64,000 nucleotides of DNA from Sympetrum striolatum (GCA_947579665.1 OX388345.1:59821454-59885453), one strand, 5' to 3'; counted from the first letter of the stretch, positions 24,046 through 37,695 are shown. Made by a program: numbers and translations. Notes: generated by a model not told the origin, from the sequence alone.

Positions 24046-26580
24046 GTCCGAGCACAAGGATACAACCATTGTTTCTTCTATAAATTAACATACTATAAAT
24101 TATCAATAAATAAATATGGTAATTATTAAAATTGTATACATTATCGATGAATTTTCTACAAATTAAATAATTATATTTTCGAACAGCAAGAATTCTTTTT
24201 TCCCGCCAACGTTTACATCTTTCATTTTATTCTTGTGTCATTCGAGTAAATGATCCCATTGAAAAGTTTTTTCTTAATTGAAGGAAATGCTTATAAGATC
24301 GTTTTCATTAGGGAATCATCATTATGAATAATCACTTCTAATATCTTCAAATTATCCTTTTCGTTAAGATCATTACCCGAAGATATCATAAATAATAAAC
24401 GGTACCTATTTTAAACATAAAGCTATAATCTTTGAAAAACTATATAACTTTACGATTTCAAGAACAATGCTCAGCTTAATTCAATTTAACTTGGTCCGTT
24501 ACATTTAGATTGAAAATTCGTTGACATTTCAATTCGGGATGTCATTGGTTTTTCCTTCTCCGACAAGAATTTTGGATTTTAAGGAAATCGAAAGTCGGGA
24601 GAAACAAAGTCTTGATATCGTTTACCCGTAAGACGTTTCGCAAGAGAATATGAAATCGATTATCCAATTCGCTATTTTGTTTTTGAGGGAATACACGATC
24701 CCAGAACGTAGCTGAAGGGGGATTTCGAACGACCTTAGGAAGAAGACGGACTGGATGCAGAACATCTATTCAAACCTTTTTTAGGCTGATAGCGGGAACG
24801 CGTTGGACCACGCGCGACATCGATTGTTGGGGCGTGTACTTGGATGACAGCGGGTCCGAATTCCCATCTCCACACGTCCCCGAGGCACGAAAAAAGACAA
24901 TCGTCCACCCACCCTTTATACCCTTTCTTCCCATGTCCTCGTTTCCTTCTATCGCCGCTTCCCCGTTCTTCCAACGTTTGCGATGCTTTTTAACGTTTAA
25001 TGGAGGAGAAAAAGGAGCCTCTAATTGCAAGGGTAACTGTTTACGTGTCGCATATCAATGAGAGTTAAGTATTTAGTTTCGAAGGCGCGAGGTGTAGGAG
25101 GGGTGGGTATCGGAAAATATGGGACGATTAGTTTTTTCATGCTCTCCTTAGGGGATTAAAGTTTGCCTCTCGCAAACGCACGCATCAAGCGCTCTGTGCT
25201 TGGGAATCATTTGGAAGACTAGCTTCTCTGTTTGCTGGCGTTTTTACCGAGTTGAATTTGTTTTTAGCTACGCGACTCTGCATCTCGTGGATGATCTTTT
25301 CGTCTATCGTGCTGAGCGCTGTATCACAGGATGAAATTTTAGTCGAATTAAACTTGTTTCTGGTTTTTACGATTTAAATATAAAAATGTTTCTTAATAAA
25401 TAAATAATATATCAATTTTCATAGGGATATATATTTGGTGCAACTTGTTTCACCAACATGTAGACATCATTAGAATAATCATATCTGAAGTAAATCATTT
25501 CTTTTATTACTTAAGTATGGCTTAAATCAAATCAAGCCTTAACATATTAGATTCATATTATGATATTTCTTAAATTAGGATGTGACAAACGACGCTCATT
25601 AAGATGCTTCCTTTAAGATCTTTCTATTGGGTATAAATGTTTTAACTCAAAACTATATCTCATTTTCTATTTGAACATTCTCTCGTTGTATGATCTTTGA
25701 AAACATAAAGATTAATTAGCAAACCACAATGATTTTTATGCTGTTTTCGAAAATATTTCTTTGCTTTCCCTTTATTAGATATTTTTTAATTTTTTTGACT
25801 TATTTTAATGCAAGTGTATTTTCGTATGATAAACAGTTATTGTTAAACAAATTTCTAACGCAATGTATCCAACGTATTCATCGAAGGAAATTTACATTTA
25901 TTTAAATCAGCATAATATCATTTGAGAATATACATCATCATAAAATCTTTGTGGAATGCATCTAAAAGCTTATAAATTTTTATTCTATTAAGCGTTCAGA
26001 CTATTTTCTCTATAATAAACATAAAAATTCTATACATGCGATAACTTCAATAGTCTTTGTTAAATTTTCAAAGGCTTACGAGAAACTACTTAAAATGAAA
26101 TGGAGGATAAATATCCTTATTTTATGTGACTGAATTTAAGTAACAACTATCTTCATGCGATTAAAATCTAACTCAGCTCGGGGAAGAGATTAAAGTTCAA
26201 GGCTAGTCTAATAAGTCTTAAGAGAGGAATCAATTTAATTGAGATTAAGCAGAAATAAATGATTATATAAGTCTTTTTTTCTATCAAAGGTAATTACCAC
26301 CTCAAGTCACCGCTCTCCTTAATTAATAAGAATCGGAGTGATAACCGTACGCTATTAGGTATAATTGTATTGAAGTTTTATAATTTAGATAATACTAATA
26401 TCCTTTCGTTGACACGATAAATGGAAATGTTCAATGCCCCAAATTCCTGGCTTATCAGAATATTTTATGGAATTGTTAAATTATGCGTATAATAGTTCAT
26501 AATTACGTATATAAATGATACCAATATCAATTATCGAAAATCTTGGAATAATTACTCCACTTATTCAAAAATCAAGAAGG
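24046..26580. other. No gene seen; GC-richer islet at about 24.55-25.33 kb
   Basis: The islet holds overlapping frames of 75-86 codons on both strands with no domain. 25350-26580 is AT-rich. No repeat shared with other parts of the window was seen. Confidence 0.5.
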
Positions 26581-27640
26581 TAATCGAGAGCGGGTCATTT
26601 ACCAGTAACGAATTCCAAAAATTCGGGCGTAATTAAGCCTCTGGCTGTTTAAAAGTTTGATTAAATTATCGCCTCCGATGAAAATGAACTTGCTTTCGTT
26701 ACGTATTGATGGCGTGTGCTCTGCCCTATTTGCAGTTATAAGTTTGCATTGTACTATTGATACTCCCCGCGGAAAGCACTCAGAGACAACGTTTACCGTC
26801 CCTTCAAAAAACACACGGAGCACTTCACCTTATTTATTGGCAGTGCAAATCAAAATGCCCTCTTTCCGAGCCTTCATTGTGTGCACACAGTGTATCGCCG
26901 CCCCGCTATTCATCAGCGCTTTAATTCGCGGTCGCATATCGAACTCCCGCTATCGAATTTGCAGACCGTTGCTTCCGCGGGAATTTCGCACAGAAATGCA
27001 ATGGCGATTTGTTTACTTTCATTTGTGGATTCAAACTCTAGCAGGATTTTTCACGGTCCATTATTCTTCGGCAATTATTACCATTCGGGCCCTCAACCTA
27101 CTAATGGGTCGGGGCGGGAGCGGGAGGAATTCCCGGGATATAAAAAAAGGAATCGTTCATGGAACGAGCAACAAAAGGGAGGCAACGAAAGTGGAAGAAG
27201 AATCGATTTTATTCTCCCCTTTTCGCACCCCGTTCTCGGCCGGAATAAGGGCATTTTTTAGGTCATGCACTTTGGGGCTCGTGCTTATAATGACCCGGCA
27301 AAAGTATTTTCCTTTTGTGTTCTTTTTTCGCAGACGGGAAATAGTAAAAGGGCGACCGGAATGCATCGGCGTTTTGTTATCGTAATTCAGGCTCCAATTG
27401 GCAGAGCGCGATTCTTCTCCCTTACCCTAACCAAAATAAGTCTGTTTGTCCGCGATCTTTTTGGCCTTTTTCCGCAGGGGCCATCGTGTTTCCCCGCTCT
27501 TTTTCGGCGCTCTATTCTTCTGTCGATATAAATAAACTACTTATATTTCATTCACGGCGACGTTTTCATTTGCATTCCTCCCGAGCCGCAAATGAAAGCA
27601 CGTTCGTGCGCTCGTAATTGAATTTTGTTTTAGCCATTCA
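26581..27640. other. GC-richer islet containing the longest open frame of the window
   Basis: A 242-codon frame runs at 26657-27385 on the plus strand. It overlaps 126- and 88-codon frames in other phases and 69- to 74-codon frames on the minus strand. The predicted protein has scattered hydrophobic stretches but no signal peptide, domain, repeat or motif I recognise. General scarcity of stops across the islet argues that the frame is fortuitous. At 27564-27597 a perfect 10-bp inverted repeat (TTTCATTTGC and GCAAATGAAA, 14-bp spacer) includes an ATTTGCAT octamer. That hints at a regulatory rather than a coding islet. Confidence 0.4.
27564..27597. promoter_or_regulatory. Inverted pair of octamer-like motifs
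   Basis: TTTCATTTGC at 27564-27573 and its perfect reverse complement at 27588-27597. The left half continues into ATTTGCAT, the octamer bound by POU-domain factors. The arrangement is seen in the sequence; a regulatory role is inference. Confidence 0.3.
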
Positions 27641-30510
27641 GTAAGGAAATAACGCATAAGCGTGATATAGGGTTAATAAATATTCTAGGAGAAAAATTTT
27701 TGGGCTTCCTTTTGCTCTCCACCATGTCTTTGTTTGTTTTCTTCCGTAAACAAACCGGCGATTGTTTATTTGCTCCTCATTGGTGTTCCTATTATTTCTC
27801 ATTGATTCGTATGTAATATCCGATAATTATGAGCGTTAGCTAGCATTGTCACAGTTTTAACCTTTTGAGTTGCTATCAACAAATTGAAATTATTTCAGAT
27901 TATATTTTACTGATTTTACGTTACATTTTTAAAATAACTAATTAATAAATTATATAAATATATATTTTATATTTTTTAAGAATGCAGCATATACTTGCAG
28001 TGGTAACATAATAAAATAATTTTAAAGTTAAATCCATAATTAATTTGAATCATTAAAGTTGTTTTAAAATAATGATATTAATATCTCAAGTAAGAAAACA
28101 AAAATTAACATTCGAGTCTCTCTAATCCTTATCCAGCTTATTAGAGGGTTCTCCGTTTCAGCAAATGGCTCACTATTTAATTTTCAATTAAATAGTGAGT
28201 AAAATTAAAGTAAATTAAATTTAAACCAATTTTTTCGTATTTCTCTTACCCTCAGACAAAGAATTGAGGCCATAAATATTGACAGGCAGACTATTAAAAA
28301 TCCTAGATACCACAAAATTTAATTTGTTACTATCATAATGGCTGAAGAACCTTAGCACACCACAGTTAAATTTCTTCCTTGTTCCCATATTATAATTGTT
28401 GACCTTCTGCGACTTAGTTTTGCTTTTGTAATAATTGAATTCATTGGATTCACTGAAAATGGTTTTTAGTAACTGTTTTTATAACTATCAAGTATTTCAA
28501 GAAATATTTGTGTGTGTTGAAAGCTAATAGAGGTATTACCAATATCGTGGAATAATTGTTTGGCTATTATATATGTTATAAATTTAGTTAAAGTAATCAT
28601 GATGCAATGGGGAAAACTTCAAGTGCCGAAACATCTTTCCGTAATAATAAAGTGTCGAAATTTCAGCCAGTTCTTTTATCAAGTAATGCCAGAGTCAGTT
28701 ATTTGAAAATTGAATTATTATTCAATTAATATATTGAATGTTGTTATTTCATTAAAATGAAAATTAATAAATTTCTATCCTCTTTTGCATTATTACATGT
28801 AAACAAAGATTAATTTTCTTAAGTGTGAACCTTTAATTTTATTGTACCTTTTAATATAGCTCATAAGTCTTGTTTTAGCGACATAAATAGATGTGAATGC
28901 ATGGTATATTTTTCTGAATTTCAGCAGAGAGAAATACTACTTCATTGAGTATCACAATTCGAATTTGTCGCGCATAGCATTTTCGTTTGATTTACATTCG
29001 GCCATATTTTAAAAGCTTATCTTCATGTAAAACCACAAAAATTTAATCGTTGTTGAGATCACGCTTGTAAAATTATGTTATCTTATTTAGTAGTGACTCG
29101 GTATTAAGTTAATCTTTACTACGCCATAAATCATAATTGCCATTTTGATGTTTGTTTTGTCTATTTCTATGCATCGGATTCCGTTTTCCCCATATCTCAG
29201 CTGTCATGCATGAGATTCATTTGGTCCGATAAATTTTGCAATTCAAATTCCAGCTCATTTTATAGCAAATATCGTTTGATGTCCCTCGAATATATATTTT
29301 ATCCTATTTTTCAAAGCTTCATTTTATGAGTGATAGCGTGAATCCGCTCCTTTTTTAATCGCTTCGCTTGAAATACGATGTTTGGATTTCTCGTTGATAT
29401 CTCAAATTATCTTATTTCAATTGCCTTTTATTTATAAAGTTATCGTAGCTTTATTAACAATAATCAAATTTAAGTACGTACATTAATTTTTATTTCAGTT
29501 GGCTAATAAATTATCTCAATACCAGATTTTGCCATCTTTATTTCAACTATTATCTTATATTTAACTATTAATGTGTGTCTATTTCCTTTCTATCTTTTTT
29601 GTAAATCACCCTAGAGATGAGCGAAAGATGTTGATGCAGTAATTAAGTAATTTGAAATAATTATTCATTCATACATTTATGGACGTAGTCGGTATAATAA
29701 AATATAGTTAATACCATTTAAATTCTGAGGGTTTTCCGTTACTGTCTATTTTGGAGCGTGGATACGTTTCTGTGTTTAATACTCATCCATTGAAATCCTT
29801 AATAACGGAATAAAGTCAAGTAAGATTGTTAAGGAATTTATGACAAAAACTTTGAAGGATACTGTTCAGATTATCCGGTTGAGAACCAAAGAGAAATGTT
29901 TGGCGTCATCCGTCGAAATAATACTAAATCATTCATTTTCAATTCAATAATTTTCCTTTTCTACTGATCGTTCTTGTGTTGTAGCTCAAGGAAAGAGGAG
30001 TATTATTACTCGTTGGTCTATTATAGGCTAATATGGCGTTTCAAAGAGTAAGAATGTATGATTGAAACGTAGTTAATATTTTAAGGCCCGAAAGGTGTCA
30101 TTGTTTCATTTTTAATGTTTAATCAAGCTATTTCTCCTTAAGTTGCATTATGAAAGATGTACTCAGTAATGAAGTCCTGAATTTAACCTATGAAACATTC
30201 TGAAAATCTTCATAAGTGCATTTTTTCAAATTTCTGAATTCCCCTCTGAAGAATATATTTTTTAAAGGAAATCTTCATTTTTTTAACATGATTTCCTTTA
30301 AGAGAATTGTATTAAGTGAATAAAATGGCCATCGCCAATGCTGGGAGAAGTGCAGTTTTAAGCTTCACTCTTAAACAATATCAAATACAAAATCATAATA
30401 TGTATTAAGTCTCGAGTTATTAGTCCCATTGTTGACGTATCGGTCCCCTAATGTACTATTCTACCTTCATCAAACTTTATTTCTCAGTTCTATGATATGT
30501 TTTTTAAGTA
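27641..30510. other. Long AT-rich stretch, no gene seen
   Basis: No open frame of 60 or more codons occurs here on either strand. It holds the perfect hairpin at 28169-28199 and a 12-bp inverted repeat (TTAAAGGAAATC and its complement) around 30263-30302. Otherwise I see nothing. Confidence 0.6.
28169..28199. repeat. Perfect 14-bp hairpin with 3-bp loop
   Basis: CTCACTATTTAATT, then TTC, then the exact reverse complement. It is AT-rich and there is no U-tract after it. Its origin is unknown; it could be the relic of a small inverted-repeat element. Confidence 0.7.
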
Positions 30511-30511
30511 G

Positions 30512-30630
30512 AACTTCTGAATAGCCAATTGGATAGAGCTTTTTCCTTAGGTTCTGGGTTTGAATACTGGAGAGGCCTACTTGTGCGAAATGATCTAGGC
30601 TGTCGAAGCATTTTTTTAATACCGCTAACA
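30512..30630 (+). mobile_element. Diverged copy of the short tRNA-derived SINE
   Basis: An A-box-like TAGCCAATTGGATAGAGC is followed by a decayed B-box GGTTCTGGGTTTGAATACTGG-type sequence. The tail is shared with the 23.6- and 37.7-kb copies: TGTGCGAAATGATC, then TGTCGAAGCA, a T-run and AATAC. Ends and target-site duplication are no longer clear, so it is older than the other two. Confidence 0.75.
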
Positions 30631-33130
30631 ATATTGTTAATTAATGTCAAAAATTTTAGTTAAGTTTATTATTAGCATTAGAATAGATAATGGTTAATTT
30701 AAATGGAGTAATATGTTGCTAAAAAATAAAATATGGTCTCTTTATGTTTCCATCCTCTTGAATTATGAATTTTAGAACCTCCCATTTCCCTTGTTATTTT
30801 AGTAACCTTTTCGAAGTATATGGGCGATGAGCTACAGTAAGAGAAAAATGTAAGATTCTAAACATTTCCAATCTGCCGGAATCCTATCCTCGTGTAACAG
30901 ATAACATTCGAACTAATTACAAAGTTATGCATTTGACCCATTTCGAGGAATCGACTATCGAATTGATGGATACGATTTTCTCGCTCGTATTAATTATCTT
31001 TGCACTTCTCGGGAGGCCTGGGGAAGTAAACCGATTCATCTCCAGCCTCCATTGCGAGAGTAAAAAGTCACTCCGCCAGCAAATGGAAGAAGGCGGATAA
31101 ATGCTCGAGCAAGAGTTCGAAACGGGTGCTAAGCATTCTTTCGATTCGGAGGCGGCTTAAGACACGGATCTCTGGGTAAACTTCCGAGACTCGCGGCTTT
31201 TAGACCAACTAGCTCCTTATACCTGGTCGGATTCACACAGAGGCAGTAAAATGTATATTCTGATCGGCGAGGCGTTTAATTGGGATTGGGAAGGAAGGAG
31301 TGCTCTTAAAGGGTGGTGATTCCACGGGACGGAATGGGAGAGAAAAAGTTGATCCCGACAAAGAGGGAAATGGAGTTTACGGTAAAACAAAACCGTATGC
31401 GTTTTCCGGTAGCTTTGTTAGAAAATTAGAATGGAGAGTTAGAATAGCGAGGGAGCGGGGGTGTAGAGGTTAAGTGCGGCAAAGAAAGGGACCGGAAATT
31501 CATGCAAATGCACGAAATTTCAGCGGCGGGACTGTGCACGGATGGAAAATTAGATTGAGAGGAGTTAGTGGGCTTCCTTGTTTTTGTGAACCCTCTCTAT
31601 GGCGGGGTTAATTTTAAGGAGTTTTTTCCTCGGCTGGGTATATACACCGGGGTGTTAGTTTTCTTAGCTTCGACTATTTTAACGAAGTGATAACCTGGCA
31701 GTTTCGCTTAATATATGTGCTCTGGAATGGAATGCAGAGTAGTATTTTCTTAGGGATGTGCTTCCCATCAAAGTGTTTCAATAAATTCGCAACTCGCTTT
31801 TCTTCTTTTGGATTTAATCTTAGTTTTCATCTTCCTTGTTTAAACTAAATGTGTTTATTTGTGGACGATCTGGATTAATGTTTCGTCTTTTATTTGAAAT
31901 CACTGATCTTACGAGTGTGTTGAGAAGAGATGTCAATATTCTTTTTTATTATTCATTTCGATGAGGTTAAGGTTTTCATTTTCAAATATATTGTACAAAT
32001 TTTCTATCTCTCTTGAAATTAATGAAAAGTAATACCCTTTAAGGAATGTATGTTACCTTCAATTAATAATACCATATCTTGATTCAAAGGATTCCTTTAT
32101 GGGTTGTTTATGTTTATTATATCTTTGATATGCGTCATATCCTTATTTAAAAGCACCAGCGAGCAAGAACAGTTGACAAAGTCACAAGTAAATAATCATT
32201 TAACAGCTGTTTTCTTTTTTGTGGCAAATATTGGTGAAAATATGACAAAGAAACCTCTGATGAAATGTAAGTCCTTTATAGCGGAAGTTATACGTCAATG
32301 TACGGGTCTCTTTCATTTCAAAATTTATTGAAATAAACCTTTAATATCGAGTACTTCCCTTTGCTTATGGTCAACCCGCGATAACACTCGATACAGTTTG
32401 CTTTTATTATTCAAAGTTTTATTGAAATGAAGGATTAAAGGAGAGGAGAGTGTTTGCTAATGCATTGAGTTTGGGAATGGACATAGTGCCTATAAAAAGC
32501 GACTGAGGAAAGGGTCATTCTTTTCTCTATTCCCCTTTTCCTCTAACTTTGCATGTGACCAAGTTCCCAACTTCAATCTTCCACCGTCAAAGATTGAGGT
32601 AACCATTGGTCGAGATAAAAGAGTTTGGGCGAGGTCGGATCACGGAGTTTGGAAAAAAGCAATCGTATTTGCCTCCTACGATGGCAGAAAATTTCCGACC
32701 AACTTTGCGAGCGTTTGAGTCGCATTTCTATGGAGATTCTCTTTGAAATATCTTCAATTACCACAGTGGCTCTGCTGTGCTTTCTCACGCATGTGATATC
32801 GATACAAAAATAGCTTTCATGGAAGTTGTTGTATTCCTTTGTGATTTGCGCGTTTAGGAGTACTTACTTTTGAAGGGTTTAATTGATTAAGTTCTTTGCT
32901 CTTCTGTGACAAAAGGATTCGTTCCAAAGTCGTAAGGTAAGGTGAAACCAAACAATATATACTATTGACTCTGATAACAGATCCAACGGATAAATTTCCC
33001 TTCGGGAATGAAGCGTTTATACTTGTTATCCATTTACGACAGTTTTGTGTACATATTGGTCCGATATTTGTTGTAAATCGATCATTTTTGTAATACCTGC
33101 ATCACCATAGATCTCTTACAGCATATAAGA
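30631..33130. other. No gene seen; purine-rich GC islet at about 30.9-31.65 kb
   Basis: In the islet the plus strand is purine-rich around 31250-31560, with many GGGA and GAAA runs. There is no open frame of note in it. The frames at 32104-32331 and 32573-32813 lack any domain. Confidence 0.5.
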
Positions 33131-33285
33131 GGTTAAATTCAGAAATTTATTATTGCAATCATGATCTTAAATGTGAAATTTTTGCATAAATAAGAAACCC
33201 AAATTAATATAAAGAATCTAACAATGTACAAAAGATCAAATTCGGGAATTTATTATTACAGTCATAAAGTTAAATTTGAAACTAT
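33130..33285. repeat. Short diverged direct repeat, about 102-bp period
   Basis: A stretch starting AAATTCAGAAATTTATTATT near 33134 recurs as AAATTCGGGAATTTATTATT near 33237. It continues through a similar CATGATCTTAAA / CATAAAGTTAAA segment. AT-rich; no function evident. Confidence 0.6.
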
Positions 33286-33369
33286 AATACAATTAATATT
33301 CCCAAAGTAAATATTACCGTTTTTCTAATGGCGTAAAACTATTAGGCGTTAGAATATACTATTTCATGC

Positions 33370-33435
33370 ATATTAAGTAGGCGATATCTGAAGACCTTGA
33401 AAGTGGGAGACCTGAGTTCGAGTCCCAGTCATGTC
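33370..33435 (+). repeat. tRNA-like sequence (possible old SINE head)
   Basis: GAGTTCGAGTCCC at 33414-33426 fits the B-box, with paired flanks GACCT and CAGTC only weakly T-arm-like. An A-box is not convincing. Probably the worn head of a tRNA-derived SINE. Confidence 0.4.
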
Positions 33436-33659
33436 ACTCTTTTCATTTCCGTTTTTTCTTTGGGTTTAAGGCTCACGCTTCTTCGAGTAAAGTGTTGAAT
33501 GTCACAAACTATAACAAACTTCCGGAAACTTAAATGCTTTCAGTTTTCCTAAAAAATGGTACCTCAGACTTTTCAGTAAGGCTACTCTTAAAACGTACCG
33601 TGCTTGTGTACCCTCGAGGAGGCTAACTTCGAGTTTTGAGTATTTTTTTATAAATAATT

Positions 33660-34870
33660 TATCTATCTGTAATTGCTATACGATCTTGAAGTATTGATCC
33701 CCTGAAAATAAACATCTTCGCTATCGAACACCAACAAACAAAACACGAGAAAACGATAAACTTTCATCACCGTGGGAGACCGAATCCCTTTCATCTCCCA
33801 ACCGCAGGCTGAAACTCGCTTTTGAAGATTAAGCGGGAGCCTGGGAAGGATCCGGGCGAAAACAATAAATAAATTATTAAAGGTGCCGCCGCACCACACG
33901 GCAAAAAAAAGCGGGCAAACCCTCGCCGTGTCCACTTGGGCCGGTCCTAAACAGGGTCACAGTCATTTCTCCGGAGGATACAATTAACGAGGAAAAAACA
34001 ACGGGAAAGTGAGCCGGGAAAAGGTGCCGACGATTTTGGGGCCGCTTAAAAGGGACGGAAAAGAAATTACGGCGGTTTGGGAAAGAAAGGACATTTTTCC
34101 GCGAGGAATCAAAAGAGCTCGGTACTCACATGCCGGGTGGTTAATTACCTGGCGAAACCGTCGCTTTTATTTCGTCGCGGGGTCGAGCGTTGTGTGCCGA
34201 GAAGAACCAGCATTTTCGGGAGGTTTTCACTCGGGGGAGTTCGGCGGTAGGCGAGGAAGGAAAAAACACGCGGAAAATGAGAAAAGCGTGCTCCCTTTTA
34301 CACGCCGAGGTTCTTTGTAACTGCGTGGTTTTTCAGGAGCGACTTCTCTTCCTTTTGGTGTCCTTCCCAGCCGACTTGACAATTAAATCAGCCGGGCGAG
34401 AAAGGCGAAAGAGAATGGCAATTGGAGGGAGGTGTTTTCGCCCCAGAGTCGGGAGGTAAAGGATGGCTTTGAGAAAAGGATTTGCATCGGGGTTTTTGAG
34501 GTCGGGATTATTTTATTTTCCCGAAAGGGAGGCAAAAGGCGCGGTAAGTGCACAATTCCCCGCCGTTTATTTTCCCCCGCGAATTTTCGGGAGAAAGTTG
34601 GGGTTTTTAAGTTCTTTTATCCTTGAATGGGAAGAGTTTTTATTCCTTTCCGGCGTATCCCGTGTATTTAAAGTCTCGGAACGGTGCATTTTAGCATATA
34701 AATTGCCCACTTCCAATTATTGCACTTATGAGAGACCTCTCGTTGCCTCGCTTCCTCTAATTCCCGCGCGAGCTTTTTTGCGGCCGCGGATTGTTCTAAA
34801 TTGCGGATTCCGATAAAAATTAATTAAGAAACATGCCCCGGCTGCGTGAATTTCCTGCCTTCTCCATTAC
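33660..34870. other. Most CG-dense islet of the window, purine-rich on the plus strand
   Basis: CG dinucleotides are frequent, and 34000-34500 is dominated by GGGA and GAAAA runs on the plus strand. Frames of 64-117 codons overlap in several phases (for example 34009-34320, 34190-34459, 34463-34816) and none shows a domain. A CpG-rich regulatory region or an untranslated exon is possible; a protein gene is not supported. Confidence 0.5.
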
Positions 34871-37682
34871 ATTCTTAAGTTTTTGTGCCTCGTAACGGTT
34901 GTGTGGAGGATACGTGGGATCCTTCGTTCTTTGGGAGGGTATTCAATAATTAAAATATACTGTGTGGATATAATAGGGATCCGTTTAGCAAGGAGAATGG
35001 AATTCTGCTTAAAATTCAAAGATTGTATGCGATGGGGGAAAGTAATAAAATTGATGCAGCTAGACTTTTTGTGATCATTAAAAAGTCTAATTTTCGTTGG
35101 TTTCATTTCCCTGAAACTCTGCTTTGTCTTCGATTCCTGATTCGTTACCTCCTTTTCTTGTCTCTTGCATTCATTTAATTCCTCTAGCAATACTCTTCTT
35201 CTTGATACTTGCCTCACCCACTTTTTGCCTCAATTGTTTTCCAGGAATTCATTCAAATTTTCTGCACCACCTCCGCCAGCTCTTTAAATTCTATGTATTA
35301 TTATTAATTATCTATTTTTCTCTAGTTGTTTTCGACCCAACTTACTTTTCAAATCTTTATCAAACCCAAATCCCAAAATATATTCAAATATCCAGTATTT
35401 TAATGTAAATCTACTATTTATATGTTTCAAACTCTGATATTACCTTCAGGTAACTGATTTTAATACCGATTTACTTATTCAGAAGAATTAGAATGTGTAA
35501 TGCAACATATTTTATATCTCTATGAATAAATAATTAAGCTTTATGAATTTTCTTTTTCATTTTCAATTACCTAAGTATAATATCAAATCAATGGCAATGA
35601 TATCCATTCATCTATGAAAGCTATAATTACGACTTTTGATGGAAGAGAACATTTTAGCCGAAGTTCTAATTATTTTGTTGGTCAAATTTTCATTTAATCT
35701 TTAGATATTTGAATATGTAACTGCTGCATTTAAAAACTCCATATAACTTCACTGTGAGTGAAACGGTTAGATATGTATGCTTCGCATAGTTTGGACTTAT
35801 CCTTGATATTCACTGCACCGAATGTTATTCATTAAGTTTATATTTTTCATTATTGTGCTTAAAATTTGAATATCGTTAATTTTCTTCCAAAACAGAATAA
35901 GGATTAGTCTTAATTATTCTATTTACCGTGGCCACAGGATCAAATATGTGCTTGTTCTCCTTTCACGCGTATGACTGCAATATATAATTATGGAACTGAT
36001 TTACTCCGTTACTGACAACAACAGTTCAAATTCTGTTTAAAGCACATCTTAAAAAGTCTCTTATACAACCTAGGCGGTAGAGTTTGAATGTTTTAGAATC
36101 GCCGTGGGTTTAAAATAATTTAGGAAAAACTTCGCGAAAATGATTCTTTGAGAGACACCGACGACCATTGCATAAAGGTATTTTCTTTACGTTTCACACG
36201 AAATCTTTGCGTTATATCCTTACTTGCATACTTGTGTCTTCCAGTGCAAAGCATACCCAAAGTTTTCCACATCACTTGCGAATCTGTCTACGTCAGTTTT
36301 AGACATAGAATTCATGTCAAGTTGTCTACGACTTGAGAATACTTTTTTTAATTTGATGTTAATTTTGCTCTATTTCTTAAAAAGGCCTTGAATAAATAAA
36401 TATCCGTTAAATTTTGATAATTTGGTACCAGACGCATTAATCCTTATAATATATAATAATTATAGTATTTGTCATCTTAAACCAGGTAAATTTTGAAAAA
36501 ATAAGTGAATAAAAATCTCCCTCCCAGCACGAATCGCGAGAGGTGTTTGGATTGCATATATAGTTCATCGCCGTAAGTTTTCTCCGAGCATAATTCTCCC
36601 CAGGGTATCGTTAGCTGAACTTTGCATACCTCCACTTTCTCAGAGGTTCGTTTGAAGAAGATTCACGCTCGAGGTCGAACTGCTTGAGCCGATGCCCCAA
36701 TTAATGGTTACAGCCCATCCCATTACTCACTCCTGCATCTTCCCCAACAATTGCTTAAGAAATTTTGATGGCCCCGTTGATTTGACGCAGTTCAATTATC
36801 TCTTTTTCACCTTCTCTTCCAATTTGGGACTTCCTCAAACACAACGTGTCTAATTGGCTATCATGAGCCACTTCCTCTCCCGTTACGCCTCCTCCAATCC
36901 TTCGCTAGAGATGGTTTAATCGCCCGAATAACAAGAGAATAGCGTTGCATGCCTCCGGGGAAGAGCTTTAAAGCAATAAGGACGGAAAGAAAGGGGGTAA
37001 AGGAAAGACGCGAAGTTGCTGGGGGAATTCCAAGGTTTTACGACTTCGGAGCACCTTTATCCCTCGCCACCCTTAAGGTCTTCCGGAGACTTACGACGTG
37101 CATCTCTTCGTCCTCTCATTACAATGTTATCCTGCCCTCACGACTCTCATATTCTCCGAGCTTTAAAGGGTACCTCGTATCGCGGAGTTTAGTGAGTATA
37201 AAACGAAGGTGGGGACAAAGGGTGCCGCTGCTCTCCTTCGCTCGTCTTCGTCGCGGCTTTTAATGGGGAGGGATCGTAAATGTTGGGAAGAAGCCGCGCA
37301 CTTGTTAGTCGCAGCGATTGTGATTGACGTGGTGTCTTTTTGACGTGTGGGAACCGTACGCGAAGGAGAAAAAAAAAGACATGTCGCTCCTGTTTCTCTG
37401 CGAGTTATTCTCCAAGGTCAAGCACCCCATAACGCTGGGATCTCTTTTATTTATGAGGCGCTTCAGAAATAAGACGTTTGCTCAATGTAGGAGTATGTTG
37501 TATGAGATATGTTTGTTTTTTTTATAATGATAACATCGATAGCAACAAAGTGAGAAACAAGTCATATGAACGCCGCTTCAAAATGTAAGTTATATCTTAT
37601 CTGTATTTACGTGTAACCCTGCAAACCTTCCTTTGGCGAGCGGCAGGGGATGCATTCACTATCATATTAGATGGCCATGAAA
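34871..37682. other. No gene seen; GC-richer islet at about 36.53-37.35 kb
   Basis: AT-rich apart from the islet. The islet holds a 104-codon plus-strand frame (36949-37263) without a domain. A weak tRNA-like patch (CCTAGGCGGTAGAG, then GTGGGTTTAAA) lies at about 36068-36115; it is too decayed to call. Confidence 0.5.
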
Positions 37683-37695
37683 GAAACTTTCGAAG
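37683..37695. repeat. Left target-site duplication of the 37.7-kb SINE
   Basis: AGAAACTTTCGAA is repeated exactly at 37823-37835, immediately after the SINE tail. Confidence 0.95.
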
